NCBI RefSeq assembly: GCF_900324475.1
Contig: NZ_LT992502.1
Location: forward strand, 1,674,001-1,738,000
Length of the DNA stretch: 64,000 nucleotides
Reading direction: 5' to 3'
Source of the DNA: Enterobacter bugandensis
GTDB taxonomy: Bacteria; Pseudomonadota; Gammaproteobacteria; Enterobacterales; Enterobacteriaceae
Shown here one piece after another: positions 36,771 through 44,562 of the stretch. Numbering within the stretch: the first letter of the stretch is position 1; each line of letters starts with the position of its first letter. The notes beneath the pieces are model-generated. The model worked only from the letters and a program-made list of their open reading frames with translations, did not search any database and was not told the origin of the DNA. Made by a program: the position numbers and the translations under genes.

Positions 36771-38267
36771 TTACTCTTTTTGCGTCGCCACGCGGGAGCT
36801 GAACGAGGCCGCGCCTGCCGTCTCGCGCTCTTCCCGCGCCAGCCAGCGGTAGGTCACGCCGCCGAGGAAGACGCCGATAAACCAGCTGAAGTTTGCCACT
36901 TCATGCAGGGCCGGGATAAAGCCAATCACCAGACCTACAGCAACGGATGGGATCAGCGCGCCAATGGCCTTCGGGTTAAAGCCGTTGCGGTACCAGTATT
37001 TGCCCTTTGGCGTGTCGTCGAACAGATCGTCTACCGACACCTTGCCGCGCTTAATCAGGTAGAAATCGGCAATCAGAATGCCGAACAGCGGGCCGATAAA
37101 CGCCCCGAGCACGTCCAGGGTGTAATGGATGAGCTCCGGCGAGTTGAACAGGTTCCACGGGGTGAGCAGGATCGAGCCGACGGCGGCAATCATGCCCCCG
37201 GTGCGGAAGCTGATCTTCTGCGGCGAGCAGTTAGAGAAATCAAACGCCGGTGAGACAAAGTTCGCGACGATGTTGATCCCGATGGTGGCGGTGATCATCG
37301 TCAGCAGGCCAATTGCCACGGCCAGATCGTTACCTACGCGGCTGACGGTTTCGATCGGGTCGGTGATCATGCGGCCAAACAGCGACTGGGTGCCGGAGAC
37401 AATCACCACGGTGACGATGGAGAATAGCAGGAAGTTAAACGGTAGCCCCCAGCGGTTGCCGCGGCGGATCTCACCCATGCTTTTGCCGTAGCGGGAGAAG
37501 TCGCCAAAGTTGAGCAGCGGGCCGGAGAAGTAGGAGACCACCAGCGCGGTCGCGGTGATCATCTGCCAGGTCTGCTCGCCCGCGCTCAGGGATTTGCTGG
37601 CGAGGGTGAAAGAGATCCCGTCAAAACCGGTCTTGTATACAATCCAACCCGCAAGGGCCAGCATCACCACATAGACCGCCGGACCGGCGATATCAATAAA
37701 GCGCTTAATGGCGTTCATGCCGTGCCAGAAGACCATCGCCTGGAGAACCCACATGATGGCAAAGCAGATCCAGCCCAGCGGCGACAGGCCCAGGAAGGCA
37801 CCGGTGGTAAGACTTGCCAGAGAAGGCCAGAACTTCAGCACCACCAGCATCAGCGCGTTGGCGGCAAGCCAGGTCTGAATGCCGTACCACGCAAAGGCGA
37901 TAAGCCCGCGGATCACCGCCGGAATATTGGCCCCGAAGACGCCAAACGCCTGACGGCTGATCACCGCATAGGGCACGCCCGCCATCTGGCTCGGTTTGGC
38001 TACCAGGTTGGCGCACAGCTGCACAATGCAGATCCCCACCAGCAGGCAGAGCAGCACCTGCCAGCTTGCCAGCCCGAGCGTAAAGAAGCTCGCGGCAACA
38101 ACGTAACCCCCCATGCTGTGAACGTCGGACATCCAGAAAGAAAAGATGTTGTACCAGCTCCAGTTCTGGTCACGCGTCGGTGCCAGATCCTCATTGCAAA
38201 GACGTGGGCTGTAAACCGCACCGGAATCAGCGGCCGTACCCTGCTGTGCGTTTTGACTGTTTGGCAT
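36771..38267 (-). CDS. hpxC: HpxC, NCS1-family allantoin/purine permease
   Basis: The 498-residue protein has about 12 membrane helices and is a nucleobase:cation symporter-1 protein. It contains NWSWYNIFSFWMSDVHSMGG near the start, a signature of the allantoin and hydantoin permease branch, and FGVFGANIPAVIRGLIAFAWYGIQ. By position between guaD and hpxSAB it equals Klebsiella hpxC. The substrate is presumed to be allantoin. It is divergent from hpxS, sharing a 144-base regulatory region. Confidence 0.87.
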   Translation of the reverse strand: MPNSQNAQQGTAADSGAVYSPRLCNEDLAPTRDQNWSWYNIFSFWMSDVHSMGGYVVAASFFTLGLASWQVLLCLLVGICIVQLCANLVAKPSQMAGVPYAVISRQAFGVFGANIPAVIRGLIAFAWYGIQTWLAANALMLVVLKFWPSLASLTTGAFLGLSPLGWICFAIMWVLQAMVFWHGMNAIKRFIDIAGPAVYVVMLALAGWIVYKTGFDGISFTLASKSLSAGEQTWQMITATALVVSYFSGPLLNFGDFSRYGKSMGEIRRGNRWGLPFNFLLFSIVTVVIVSGTQSLFGRMITDPIETVSRVGNDLAVAIGLLTMITATIGINIVANFVSPAFDFSNCSPQKISFRTGGMIAAVGSILLTPWNLFNSPELIHYTLDVLGAFIGPLFGILIADFYLIKRGKVSVDDLFDDTPKGKYWYRNGFNPKAIGALIPSVAVGLVIGFIPALHEVANFSWFIGVFLGGVTYRWLAREERETAGAASFSSRVATQKE

Positions 38268-38318
38268 GAAACCTGCTCCTGTGAATGAAAACCCGTTGAG
38301 TGGGAGTGCAAACGGTGT

Positions 38319-38334
38319 TGCAGGATCCAGGCCA
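38319..38334 (-). promoter_or_regulatory. weak sigma-54-like promoter before hpxC
   Basis: On the minus strand TGGCCTGGATCCTGCA keeps GG-N10-GC but differs from consensus at three other positions. This is a low-confidence candidate. Confidence 0.3.
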
Positions 38335-38346
38335 AAATAATAAATC

Positions 38347-38379
38347 TTGTATGCAATATTTTATTTTTATGTATACGAT
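38347..38379 (+). promoter_or_regulatory. HpxS operators flanking a NAC-type site at the hpxS promoter
   Basis: Two related elements, TTGTATGCAA (38347-38356) and TGTATACGAT (38370-38379), flank ATATTTTATTTTTAT at 38356-38370, a perfect match to the NAC consensus ATA-N9-TAT. The order fits the Klebsiella hpxSAB promoter, where NAC binds between two HpxS sites. Confidence 0.6.
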
Positions 38380-38411
38380 TCGATAACGGAAAGTAAAATT
38401 CGGAGTGGTGA

Positions 38412-39128
38412 ATGAACAACATAAACGCCCTGCAGACCGCGCCAGACCTGCATGACAAAGACGAAACCATCTTCCAGGCGCTGATGACCGCGATTGTCGA
38501 ACATCAGCTGCTGCCGGGGAGCAAATTGCCGGAAGAGGCGCTGGCCGAGGTGTTTGGCGTGAGCCGCACGGGCATCCGCAAGGTGCTTCAACGACTCGCC
38601 GCTGTGCAAATGGTCACCCTGACGCCCAAACGTGGTGCACACGTCGCCAGTCCGGCGGTGGAAGAGGCGCGGCACATCTTCCGCACCCGCGCGCTGCTGG
38701 AGGTCGCTAACCTGCCGGACGTGCTGGCGCACTGTCAGCCGCCGCACCTTGCCGCGCTGGAGGCCATTATTCGTCAGGAGCAGCAGGCGCACGAGGCGTA
38801 CGACGGCCCGGCGGCAATCCGACATTCCGCCAGTTTCCACATACAACTGCAGGCCATCTCCGGTAACCAGGTGCTGACGGAGATGGTGACAAGCCTGAGC
38901 CAGCGCTCCTCGCTGGTGATTGCTACCTGGGGTGCGCCGTGGCGTCAGGGCTGCCGCTGCAACGATCACGAACAGCTTGTGGATCTGTTGCGTCAGAAGG
39001 CGCTGCAGCCGCTAAGCGATGCCCTCATGCACCATTTTGAACACATCGTTGCCAGCCTTTGCTTCGAGCGGGCGGGCGAGTGCCTGCCTGATTTTGCCCG
39101 GCTGTTTGCCGGCCACAAGGAGTCGTAA
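38412..39128 (+). CDS. hpxS: HpxS, GntR/FadR-family regulator of allantoin genes
   Basis: The 238-residue protein has an N-terminal winged helix (LPEEALAEVFGVSRTGIRKVLQRLA) and a C-terminal FCD-type effector domain with histidines suited to metal binding (HSASFHIQLQAISGN, NDHEQLVDLL). In Klebsiella HpxS represses hpxSAB without allantoin and activates with it. It ends in a one-base overlap (TAATG) with hpxA, so hpxS-hpxA-hpxB form an operon. Confidence 0.88.
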   Translation: MNNINALQTAPDLHDKDETIFQALMTAIVEHQLLPGSKLPEEALAEVFGVSRTGIRKVLQRLAAVQMVTLTPKRGAHVASPAVEEARHIFRTRALLEVANLPDVLAHCQPPHLAALEAIIRQEQQAHEAYDGPAAIRHSASFHIQLQAISGNQVLTEMVTSLSQRSSLVIATWGAPWRQGCRCNDHEQLVDLLRQKALQPLSDALMHHFEHIVASLCFERAGECLPDFARLFAGHKES

Positions 39129-39868
39129 TGTCTGTCTGTATACAAGTGATCAACCCCAACACCAGCCTCGCGATGACGGAAACCATCGGCGCGGCGGCCC
39201 GCGCGGTGGCGGCACCGGGAACGGAGATCCTCGCGGTTTGCCCGGGCGCGGGCGTGCCGTCTATCGAGGGCCACTTTGATGAGGCCATCGCCGCCGTTGG
39301 TGTCCTGGAACAGATCAAAAAAGGCAGGGAGCAGGGCGTGGACGGTCACGTGATTGCCTGCTTTGGCGATCCGGGACTGCTGGCGGCGCGCGAGCTGGCG
39401 CAGGGGCCGGTTATCGGTATCGCCGAAGCTGCCATGCATATGGCGACGCTGGTCGCGACGCGCTTTTCGGTGGTCACCACGCTGCCGCGCACGCTGATTA
39501 TTGCCCGCCATCTTCTGCACCAGTATGGCTTTCAGGACAAGTGCGCGGCGCTGCACGCTATCGATCTCCCGGTGCTGGCGCTGGAAGACGGCAGCGGTCT
39601 GGCGCAGGAGAAGGTGCGCGCGCGCTGTATACAGGCGCTGAAGGAGGATGGCTGCGGCGCCATCGTGCTGGGCTGCGGCGGCATGGCGACGCTGGCGCAG
39701 GAGCTGACCCGCGAGCTGCGCGTGCCGGTGATCGACGGCGTCAGCGCGGCGGTGAAGATGGTGGAATCGCTGGTGGCGCTGGGGCTCACGACCAGCAAGC
39801 ATGGGGATCTGGCCTTCCCGGAGAGCAAACCGTTAAGCGGGCATTTTCAGGCATTGAATCCATTTTAA
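39128..39868 (+). CDS. hpxA: HpxA, allantoin racemase
   Basis: The 246-residue protein belongs to the Asp/Glu/hydantoin racemase family. Its two catalytic cysteines are Cys78 (VIACFGDPG) and Cys183 (LGCGGMATLA). Function by family and context: interconversion of R- and S-allantoin so that both can be hydrolysed. It is translationally coupled to hpxS and 14 bases before hpxB. Confidence 0.9.
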   Translation: MSVCIQVINPNTSLAMTETIGAAARAVAAPGTEILAVCPGAGVPSIEGHFDEAIAAVGVLEQIKKGREQGVDGHVIACFGDPGLLAARELAQGPVIGIAEAAMHMATLVATRFSVVTTLPRTLIIARHLLHQYGFQDKCAALHAIDLPVLALEDGSGLAQEKVRARCIQALKEDGCGAIVLGCGGMATLAQELTRELRVPVIDGVSAAVKMVESLVALGLTTSKHGDLAFPESKPLSGHFQALNPF

Positions 39869-39882
39869 CTTTTGGGGGTGGT

Positions 39883-40815
39883 ATGGGGCTTTTCGAACAG
39901 GATTATCCGCGGGATCTGCGCGGCTACGCGGGCAACCCGCCGCACGCGCGGTGGCCGAATGAGGCGCGCATCGCGGTGCAGTTTGTGCTCAATTATGAAG
40001 AAGGGGCGGAAAACCACGTTCTGCACGGCGATGCCGGGTCCGAGCAGTTCCTGTCGGACATCATCGGCGCGGCCAGCTATCCGGACAAACACATGTCGAT
40101 GGACTCCCTTTACGAATACGGCAGCCGCGCCGGGTTCTGGCGGATCCACAGTGAATTTCAAAAACGCGGCCTGCCGCTGACGGTCTTTGGCGTGGCGATG
40201 GCGCTGGCGCGTCACCCGGAGATTGTTGAGGCGATTAAAGCCGCGGATTACGACGTGGTCAGCCACGGCTGGCGCTGGATCCACTATCAGAACATGGACA
40301 TCAGCCAGGAGCGCGACCACCTGCATAAGGCGGTGCAGGTTCTTACCGACCTGTTCGGCAAGCCGCCAACCGGCTGGTACACCGGGCGCGACAGCCCCAA
40401 CACCCGCCAGCTGGTGGTGGAGCACGGCGGCTTTGACTACGACAGCGACTACTACGGCGATGACCTGCCCTTCTGGACGGAAGTGACCTGCGGCGACGGC
40501 ACCCAAAAGCCGCACCTGATCGTGCCCTATACGCTGGATGCGAACGACATGCGCTTCGCGACCGCGCAGGGGTTTAACACCGCCGAGCAGTTTTATACGT
40601 ACCTGAAGGACAGCTTTGACGTGCTGTACGAGGAGGGGGAGAGCGCGCCAAAGATGATGTCCATCGGCATGCACTGCCGCCTGCTGGGAAGGCCGGGGCG
40701 TTTTCGCGCGCTGCAACGGTTTCTGGATTACGTGCAGCAGCACGATCGGGTGTGGGTCTGTACCCGCCAGCAGATTGCTGACCACTGGCGGGAAGTGCAT
40801 CCGTTTCAGAAGTAA
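39883..40815 (+). CDS. hpxB: HpxB, PuuE-type allantoinase
   Basis: Starting at MGLFEQDYPRDLRGYAGNPP (after GGGGGTGGT) gives 310 residues; the frame remains open far upstream but only as a shadow of hpxA. It belongs to the polysaccharide-deacetylase-like allantoinase family (PuuE), not the metal amidohydrolase family: YEYGSRAGFWRIH, DVVSHGWRWIHYQ and GWYTGRDSPNTR are typical. Reaction: allantoin to allantoate. Klebsiella HpxB was shown to be an allantoinase. Confidence 0.91.
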   Translation: MGLFEQDYPRDLRGYAGNPPHARWPNEARIAVQFVLNYEEGAENHVLHGDAGSEQFLSDIIGAASYPDKHMSMDSLYEYGSRAGFWRIHSEFQKRGLPLTVFGVAMALARHPEIVEAIKAADYDVVSHGWRWIHYQNMDISQERDHLHKAVQVLTDLFGKPPTGWYTGRDSPNTRQLVVEHGGFDYDSDYYGDDLPFWTEVTCGDGTQKPHLIVPYTLDANDMRFATAQGFNTAEQFYTYLKDSFDVLYEEGESAPKMMSIGMHCRLLGRPGRFRALQRFLDYVQQHDRVWVCTRQQIADHWREVHPFQK

Positions 40816-40829
40816 TTGTGCGATGTTTT

Positions 40830-40857
40830 GCCGGGTGGGGGCTGCGCCTTACCCGGT
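40830..40857. repeat. REP-like palindromic element
   Basis: GCCGGGTGGGGGCTGCGCCTTACCCGGT is an imperfect REP palindrome 14 bases after hpxB, directly before the hpxZ-tail duplicate. Confidence 0.7.
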
Positions 40858-40915
40858 CTATACCATCAAACTCACCTGCGCCGCAACAATGCGCCACACG
40901 TAGGCAAACCGCACC
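40858..40915 (-). pseudogene. orphan copy of the hpxZ 3' end
   Basis: Bases 40862-40910 are identical to 42591-42639, the end of hpxZ, except for one base, and in frame they encode VRFAYVWRIVAAQVSLMV and a TAG stop. The rest of hpxZ is missing. The two copies are direct repeats that bracket the toxin/immunity insert. The flanking six bases still resemble hpxZ weakly. Confidence 0.85.
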
Positions 40916-41007
40916 TACGGAAACCTAAAAGATCGGCCTGACGTTGGATGCTCCGCTAGCCATTTTTAGGTGTACCCATTATGTGGGTATTAGGTTTTTT
41001 TGCCTGA

Positions 41008-41127
41008 ATGATAGACTTTTCGTCACTTCAGCCGGAAAATCCCTCCACTTTAAAGGGAAAAGGGACGGAACCGGATGTTCACGCTCTACATGAGATGGGA
41101 AGCCCAGCGAATACTGGCGCCGGATAA
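41008..41127 (+). pseudogene. short out-of-frame N-terminal piece of the toxin gene
   Basis: This 39-codon frame reads MIDFSSLQPENPSTLKGKGT and EPDVHALHEMGSPANTGAG, then stops. It looks like natural protein sequence, unlike the overlapping first 17 codons of the main ORF. A one-base shift near 41120 would join it to DNIQFILTPREALEMASIFY of the next frame. I infer an old frameshift in a larger effector gene. Confidence 0.4.
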
Positions 41128-42226
41128 TATTCAGTTCATCCTCACGCCACGTGAAGCGCTGGAGATGGCGAGCATATTCTACGAACTGGATTACCTGGAT
41201 TACGACTATCAATGTAATCTCCTTCACCGTAATAGCGTCCCGAAACGGCGGCAAGGTGTTCACCATCGCCACGCGGCGCAGCCCTACAGACGCAAGCAGC
41301 GTTCCGAATATGACGGACTTTATGATGAAGTGAGATGGAATCTTGAGCACGGCTGGATGGTCGGCGTGGACACGGGGGAAAAGTGGAATAAGTTCCGCAA
41401 TCCATTCTCCTTTGATGGCGAAGGTAATCTGGTTTACGACTGCTTCATGGATACCTACAGCGAGAGCTTCCCGCAGGTTGTGCGTCAAATCTACGAGTAC
41501 GCCCTTAACGAACACCAGGGCAGGAAGCCGCCTCCGACCGTTAAGGAGCACTATTTCGATGCCCCGATACAGCACGCTCAGGCCACAAAAACCATAAACA
41601 GCAAAGCCGCGGGAAGGCTTCTTGCGGCGGGTGGCATCTACAACGGCAACATAGAGGGGTTTCATAAGACCGCACAGCAACTAGGCGCCGATGCTCCAGC
41701 AGGTTACGATCAGGTTATGGGCAACAAAGGGTTAATCATTGCTGGCGCTTCTGTTGCTGCGGGTCTTGGTCTTGTTCGATTAGGGGCTGCTGGTGAGATA
41801 AACGATCTCCACGTTCTGGGAAAAGTTGAGGGTGAATATTCGATGATAAAGCCCGGACCATTACCTAAAGAGCTAGCAGAAACCTTTTCCAGTGGTACAT
41901 ACAAAGAGATCTCTCTATCAACAGATACACGTTTTTATAGAGGTGGTGTTGAGGGGCGACCATTAGGTCAATTTTTCGGATATGAACAACCTCTGGGTGT
42001 ACTTCAAACCAGGGTAGATAAGGCGCTACTACCCAAATGGCCCAATGGAAGTGAATCTCCTCTTGATAGCTATCATGAGATTCAAATACCCGCAGGAACA
42101 AAAGTATATGTTGGAAAGGTAGGTTATCAAACAGACCTTTATTCCGGTGGAACTGAGCAAGTTATAGTACCTACCCCCTGGAAAATACCTGGCATTAAGA
42201 TACTTGGACGTGGCGGTTTAAAATGA
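41075..42226 (+). CDS. orphan polymorphic-toxin-like protein, probably a degraded effector
   Basis: The 383-codon ORF lacks any secretion signal or delivery domain. Residues 90-190 (NPFSFDGEGNLVYDCFMDTY...) I do not recognise confidently; they may be the tail of a type VI effector-type protein. Residues 205-255 contain a hydrophobic glycine-rich stretch (GLIIAGASVAAGLGLVRLGA) common before toxin tips. Residues 285-383 form a compact C-terminal domain with FYRGG, GQFFGYEQPLGV, YHEIQIPAGTKVYVGKVGYQ and GGTEQVIV, reminiscent of ADP-ribosyl/TNT-like NAD-processing toxins. Around residues 50-75 the frame looks shifted (RRQGVHHRHAAQPYRRKQRS). The 3' half is AT-richer than its neighbours. The next gene overlaps by 4 bases and is probably the immunity gene. 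Confidence 0.55.
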   Translation: MFTLYMRWEAQRILAPDNIQFILTPREALEMASIFYELDYLDYDYQCNLLHRNSVPKRRQGVHHRHAAQPYRRKQRSEYDGLYDEVRWNLEHGWMVGVDTGEKWNKFRNPFSFDGEGNLVYDCFMDTYSESFPQVVRQIYEYALNEHQGRKPPPTVKEHYFDAPIQHAQATKTINSKAAGRLLAAGGIYNGNIEGFHKTAQQLGADAPAGYDQVMGNKGLIIAGASVAAGLGLVRLGAAGEINDLHVLGKVEGEYSMIKPGPLPKELAETFSSGTYKEISLSTDTRFYRGGVEGRPLGQFFGYEQPLGVLQTRVDKALLPKWPNGSESPLDSYHEIQIPAGTKVYVGKVGYQTDLYSGGTEQVIVPTPWKIPGIKILGRGGLK

Positions 42227-42513
42227 AAAATGAAATAAAGAAAACGGTAATTGATATCATCACCATACTGTCCTCAAATGATGAGGACTCATGGGCAAAA
42301 ACATTTGAAAAACTGGGCTTCGAGCTCGATGTTGATTATGAGTCATCCATTTACTCATTGAAAAAACTCTACGGTGGAATGGGATCATTTAACGATATTG
42401 TTCTTCATAAAAATGGAATACCTCTCATTCGAGAAAATGACGAGTTAGAAAATTTGAGACACAAACTCTACAAGCAACTCGATCATGCCATCGGCTTGTT
42501 AAAAGCAGGTTAA
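42223..42513 (+). CDS. probable immunity protein for the upstream toxin domain
   Basis: The small 96-residue, mostly helical acidic protein contains the motif LYGGMGSFNDIVLHKNG, which I recall from a family of small immunity-like proteins (DUF6966 by memory). It starts in the toxin stop (ATGA), the usual arrangement for toxin-immunity pairs. It is clearly AT-rich compared with the hpx genes around it, indicating separate origin. No signal peptide is seen, so it acts in the cytoplasm. Confidence 0.6.
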   Translation: MKNEIKKTVIDIITILSSNDEDSWAKTFEKLGFELDVDYESSIYSLKKLYGGMGSFNDIVLHKNGIPLIRENDELENLRHKLYKQLDHAIGLLKAG

Positions 42514-42586
42514 TTAGCATAACTGCTTACAACGCGCATCGCTAAAACAGCGCTCAGGGCGATTTCCCGCCCTGAGCAGCAAATCA

Positions 42587-42973
42587 TTACACCATCAAAC
42601 TCACCTGCGCCGCAACAATGCGCCACCCGTAGGCAAACCTTACCCACGTCTGCTGCTGGCGGCCAATCCGCTCCGTACCTTCACGGGTAAACTCGGTGCT
42701 GCACACGGCATAATCCTCCCCGAAGGTGGTAATCACGGTGTGGCGCAGCGTCCGCTGAAGCCCGGCAGACGGGCGCGCCGCCCTAAAGGCGCGGATTTCA
42801 TCGATCCCGTACAGGTTTTCACCCGCCCCCAGCCGCACCGTGTTTTTGTCGTGCCAGAACAGCTCGTCCAGCACGGCAATGTTGTTACTCACCAGCGCGT
42901 CTTCATAGCGATAAAACGCGGCGGTCACCTCGGCAACCACCCACGGCAGGTTAATGTCATCGTGATTGATCAT
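42587..42973 (-). CDS. hpxZ: HpxZ, DUF3225 (NTF2-like) protein of oxalurate catabolism
   Basis: The 128-residue protein has an NTF2-like fold signature (AAFYRYEDALVSNNIAVLDELFW and TRIG-type W-rich end WVRFAYGWRIVAAQVS). In Klebsiella hpxWXYZ is the lower part of the allantoate route; HpxZ has no proven catalytic role that I know of. It overlaps hpxY by 4 bases. Its last 49 bases are duplicated at 40862-40910. Confidence 0.88.
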   Translation of the reverse strand: MINHDDINLPWVVAEVTAAFYRYEDALVSNNIAVLDELFWHDKNTVRLGAGENLYGIDEIRAFRAARPSAGLQRTLRHTVITTFGEDYAVCSTEFTREGTERIGRQQQTWVRFAYGWRIVAAQVSLMV

Positions 42974-44367
42974 GCTGCAACCTCCGCCGGGCGGGCATCG
43001 GTGATGCCGCTCTCTTCCAGCACGCGCGCGACGCGCAGGCAGGCCTGCTCGTTTAACGGCGCGGCAATCAGCTGCAGGCCAATCGGCGCGCCATGTGCGG
43101 TGCGCAGCGGAACGGTGGTCACGGGCAGGCCCAAAAATGAAATCGGCTGGGTCAGCATCCCCATGCTGGCGCGGATGGGGAGCGGCTGACCGTTAATCTC
43201 CATGGTTTGCTCGCCGATCCGCGTGGCGCTGCGCGGCGTCGCGGGTGCGATCAGCACGTCGGCCTGGGCAAACAGCGCGTGAAACGCCTGCCGCGCCTGC
43301 GCGCGGAACCGCTGGGCCTGAATATACCAGGCGGAGGGGATCATCGCGCCTGCCAGCAGTCGCTCCCGTGAGTGCGGCTCAAAGCGCTCGGGCTCGCGGC
43401 GAAGCGCGGGCAGGTACTGATTTCCCCCTTCGGAGGCGCTGATGATAAACGCCGCGGAGCGCGCCAGCTCGGCGTCCGGAAACTGCAGCTCATCCTGCAC
43501 GTCGAGCGCCTTCGCCACCCGCGCCACGGCGTCTCTGGCCTGTGCGTCGCACCAGGTGGTGAAGTAGCCGCCGAGCACCGCGCAGCGCAGGCCGTCAAGC
43601 CCGCGGTCTAGCAGGGGGCGCGTTTGCTCGCGCGAGCTCTCTGCCTGAAAACGGTCGCTGCTGTCCCGGCCCTGCAGCGCGTCGTACACGGACGCCAGGT
43701 CGCACACCCGGCGGGCGAAGGGGCCGATATGATCCAGGCTCGCGACAAACGGATGGCTGCCGGATCGTGACAGGCGGCCAAAGGTGGGCTTGAGGCCATA
43801 GATGCCGCACAGCGAGGCCGGAACGCGAATCGACCCGTTGGTGTCGGTGCCGAGCGAAAAGTGCACCAGCCCGGCGGCTACGGCGGCGGCTGAACCGCCA
43901 GAGGACCCGCCCGCAATGCGCGTCAGGTCGTGCGGGTTACGCGTCGCGCCGTAGTGGCTGTTCTCGGTGGTAAAGCCGTAGGCGTAGGCGTCCATATTCA
44001 CCATCCCGGACAGCAGCCCGCCCGCGCTGCGCAGCTGGCGCACGGCGAAGCTGTCAACGGCCGCAGCGGGACGCTGGCTGAACAGCCCGGCGCCCGCGAG
44101 GGTGGTGTGTCCGGCAACGTCGAACAGGTTTTTCACCGCGTAGGGCACGCCTGCCAGCGGCGGCAGGGGGCGCTTTTCGCGGCGCAGGGTGTCGATGTTC
44201 TCGGCCTCGGCGAGCATGCGTGCTTCCGTCACGGTGGTCCAGGCATTGATCTGCGGATTAACGCGCCCAATCGCCTCCAGCGTCTGGCGGGCAATCTCAT
44301 GGGCGCTCAGCTCGCCCGCGCTCAGCGCCTGTTGAATGTCGCTGATACTCATCTCGTGTAGCGTCAT
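42970..44367 (-). CDS. hpxY: HpxY, amidase-signature hydrolase (AtzF-like)
   Basis: The 465-residue protein is an amidase-signature enzyme with the Ser-cisSer-Lys triad visible: Lys79 (YAVKNLFDV), Ser155 ([11 protein letters not shown]) and Ser179 ([12 protein letters not shown]). It resembles allophanate hydrolase/AtzF and glutamyl-tRNA amidotransferase A. Together with HpxX, a GatC-like small protein, it is thought to hydrolyse an oxalurate-derived amide. It starts 4 bases inside hpxX's end. Confidence 0.87.
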   Translation of the reverse strand: MTLHEMSISDIQQALSAGELSAHEIARQTLEAIGRVNPQINAWTTVTEARMLAEAENIDTLRREKRPLPPLAGVPYAVKNLFDVAGHTTLAGAGLFSQRPAAAVDSFAVRQLRSAGGLLSGMVNMDAYAYGFTTENSHYGATRNPHDLTRIAGGSSGGSAAAVAAGLVHFSLGTDTNGSIRVPASLCGIYGLKPTFGRLSRSGSHPFVASLDHIGPFARRVCDLASVYDALQGRDSSDRFQAESSREQTRPLLDRGLDGLRCAVLGGYFTTWCDAQARDAVARVAKALDVQDELQFPDAELARSAAFIISASEGGNQYLPALRREPERFEPHSRERLLAGAMIPSAWYIQAQRFRAQARQAFHALFAQADVLIAPATPRSATRIGEQTMEINGQPLPIRASMGMLTQPISFLGLPVTTVPLRTAHGAPIGLQLIAAPLNEQACLRVARVLEESGITDARPAEVAA

Positions 44368-44552
44368 GCTTTATACACTCCTGCGATCTCCAGACGGTCG
44401 TCGAGCGGCAGCGCCATCAGCGGGGCGGCCATGCTGGCAATGCGGCTGAACTGCAACTGCAGCTCGGCGCGGCGGGCATCGTCCAGCGTCACGCCGAGCA
44501 CGGACTCCATTTGCGCAAGATACGCCTGCCAGTCGGGTTGTTGTGTCGTCAT
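44364..44552 (-). CDS. hpxX: HpxX, DUF4089 small partner of HpxY
   Basis: Starting at MTTQQPDWQAYLAQMESVLG gives 62 residues, with GAGGAGAAAAC upstream; the longer frame is a shadow of hpxW. The helical LTLDDARRAEL-type protein of the DUF4089 family is comparable to GatC, which supports the GatA-type amidase. It is 10 bases downstream of hpxW and overlaps hpxY. Confidence 0.85.
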   Translation of the reverse strand: MTTQQPDWQAYLAQMESVLGVTLDDARRAELQLQFSRIASMAAPLMALPLDDRLEIAGVYKA

Positions 44553-44562
44553 TGTTTTCTCC

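Noticed and set aside
40979..41680. 233-codon minus-strand ORF across the toxin region
   Set aside because: Opposite a frame with better codon use and recognisable C-terminal continuity; no family resemblance and no start signal.
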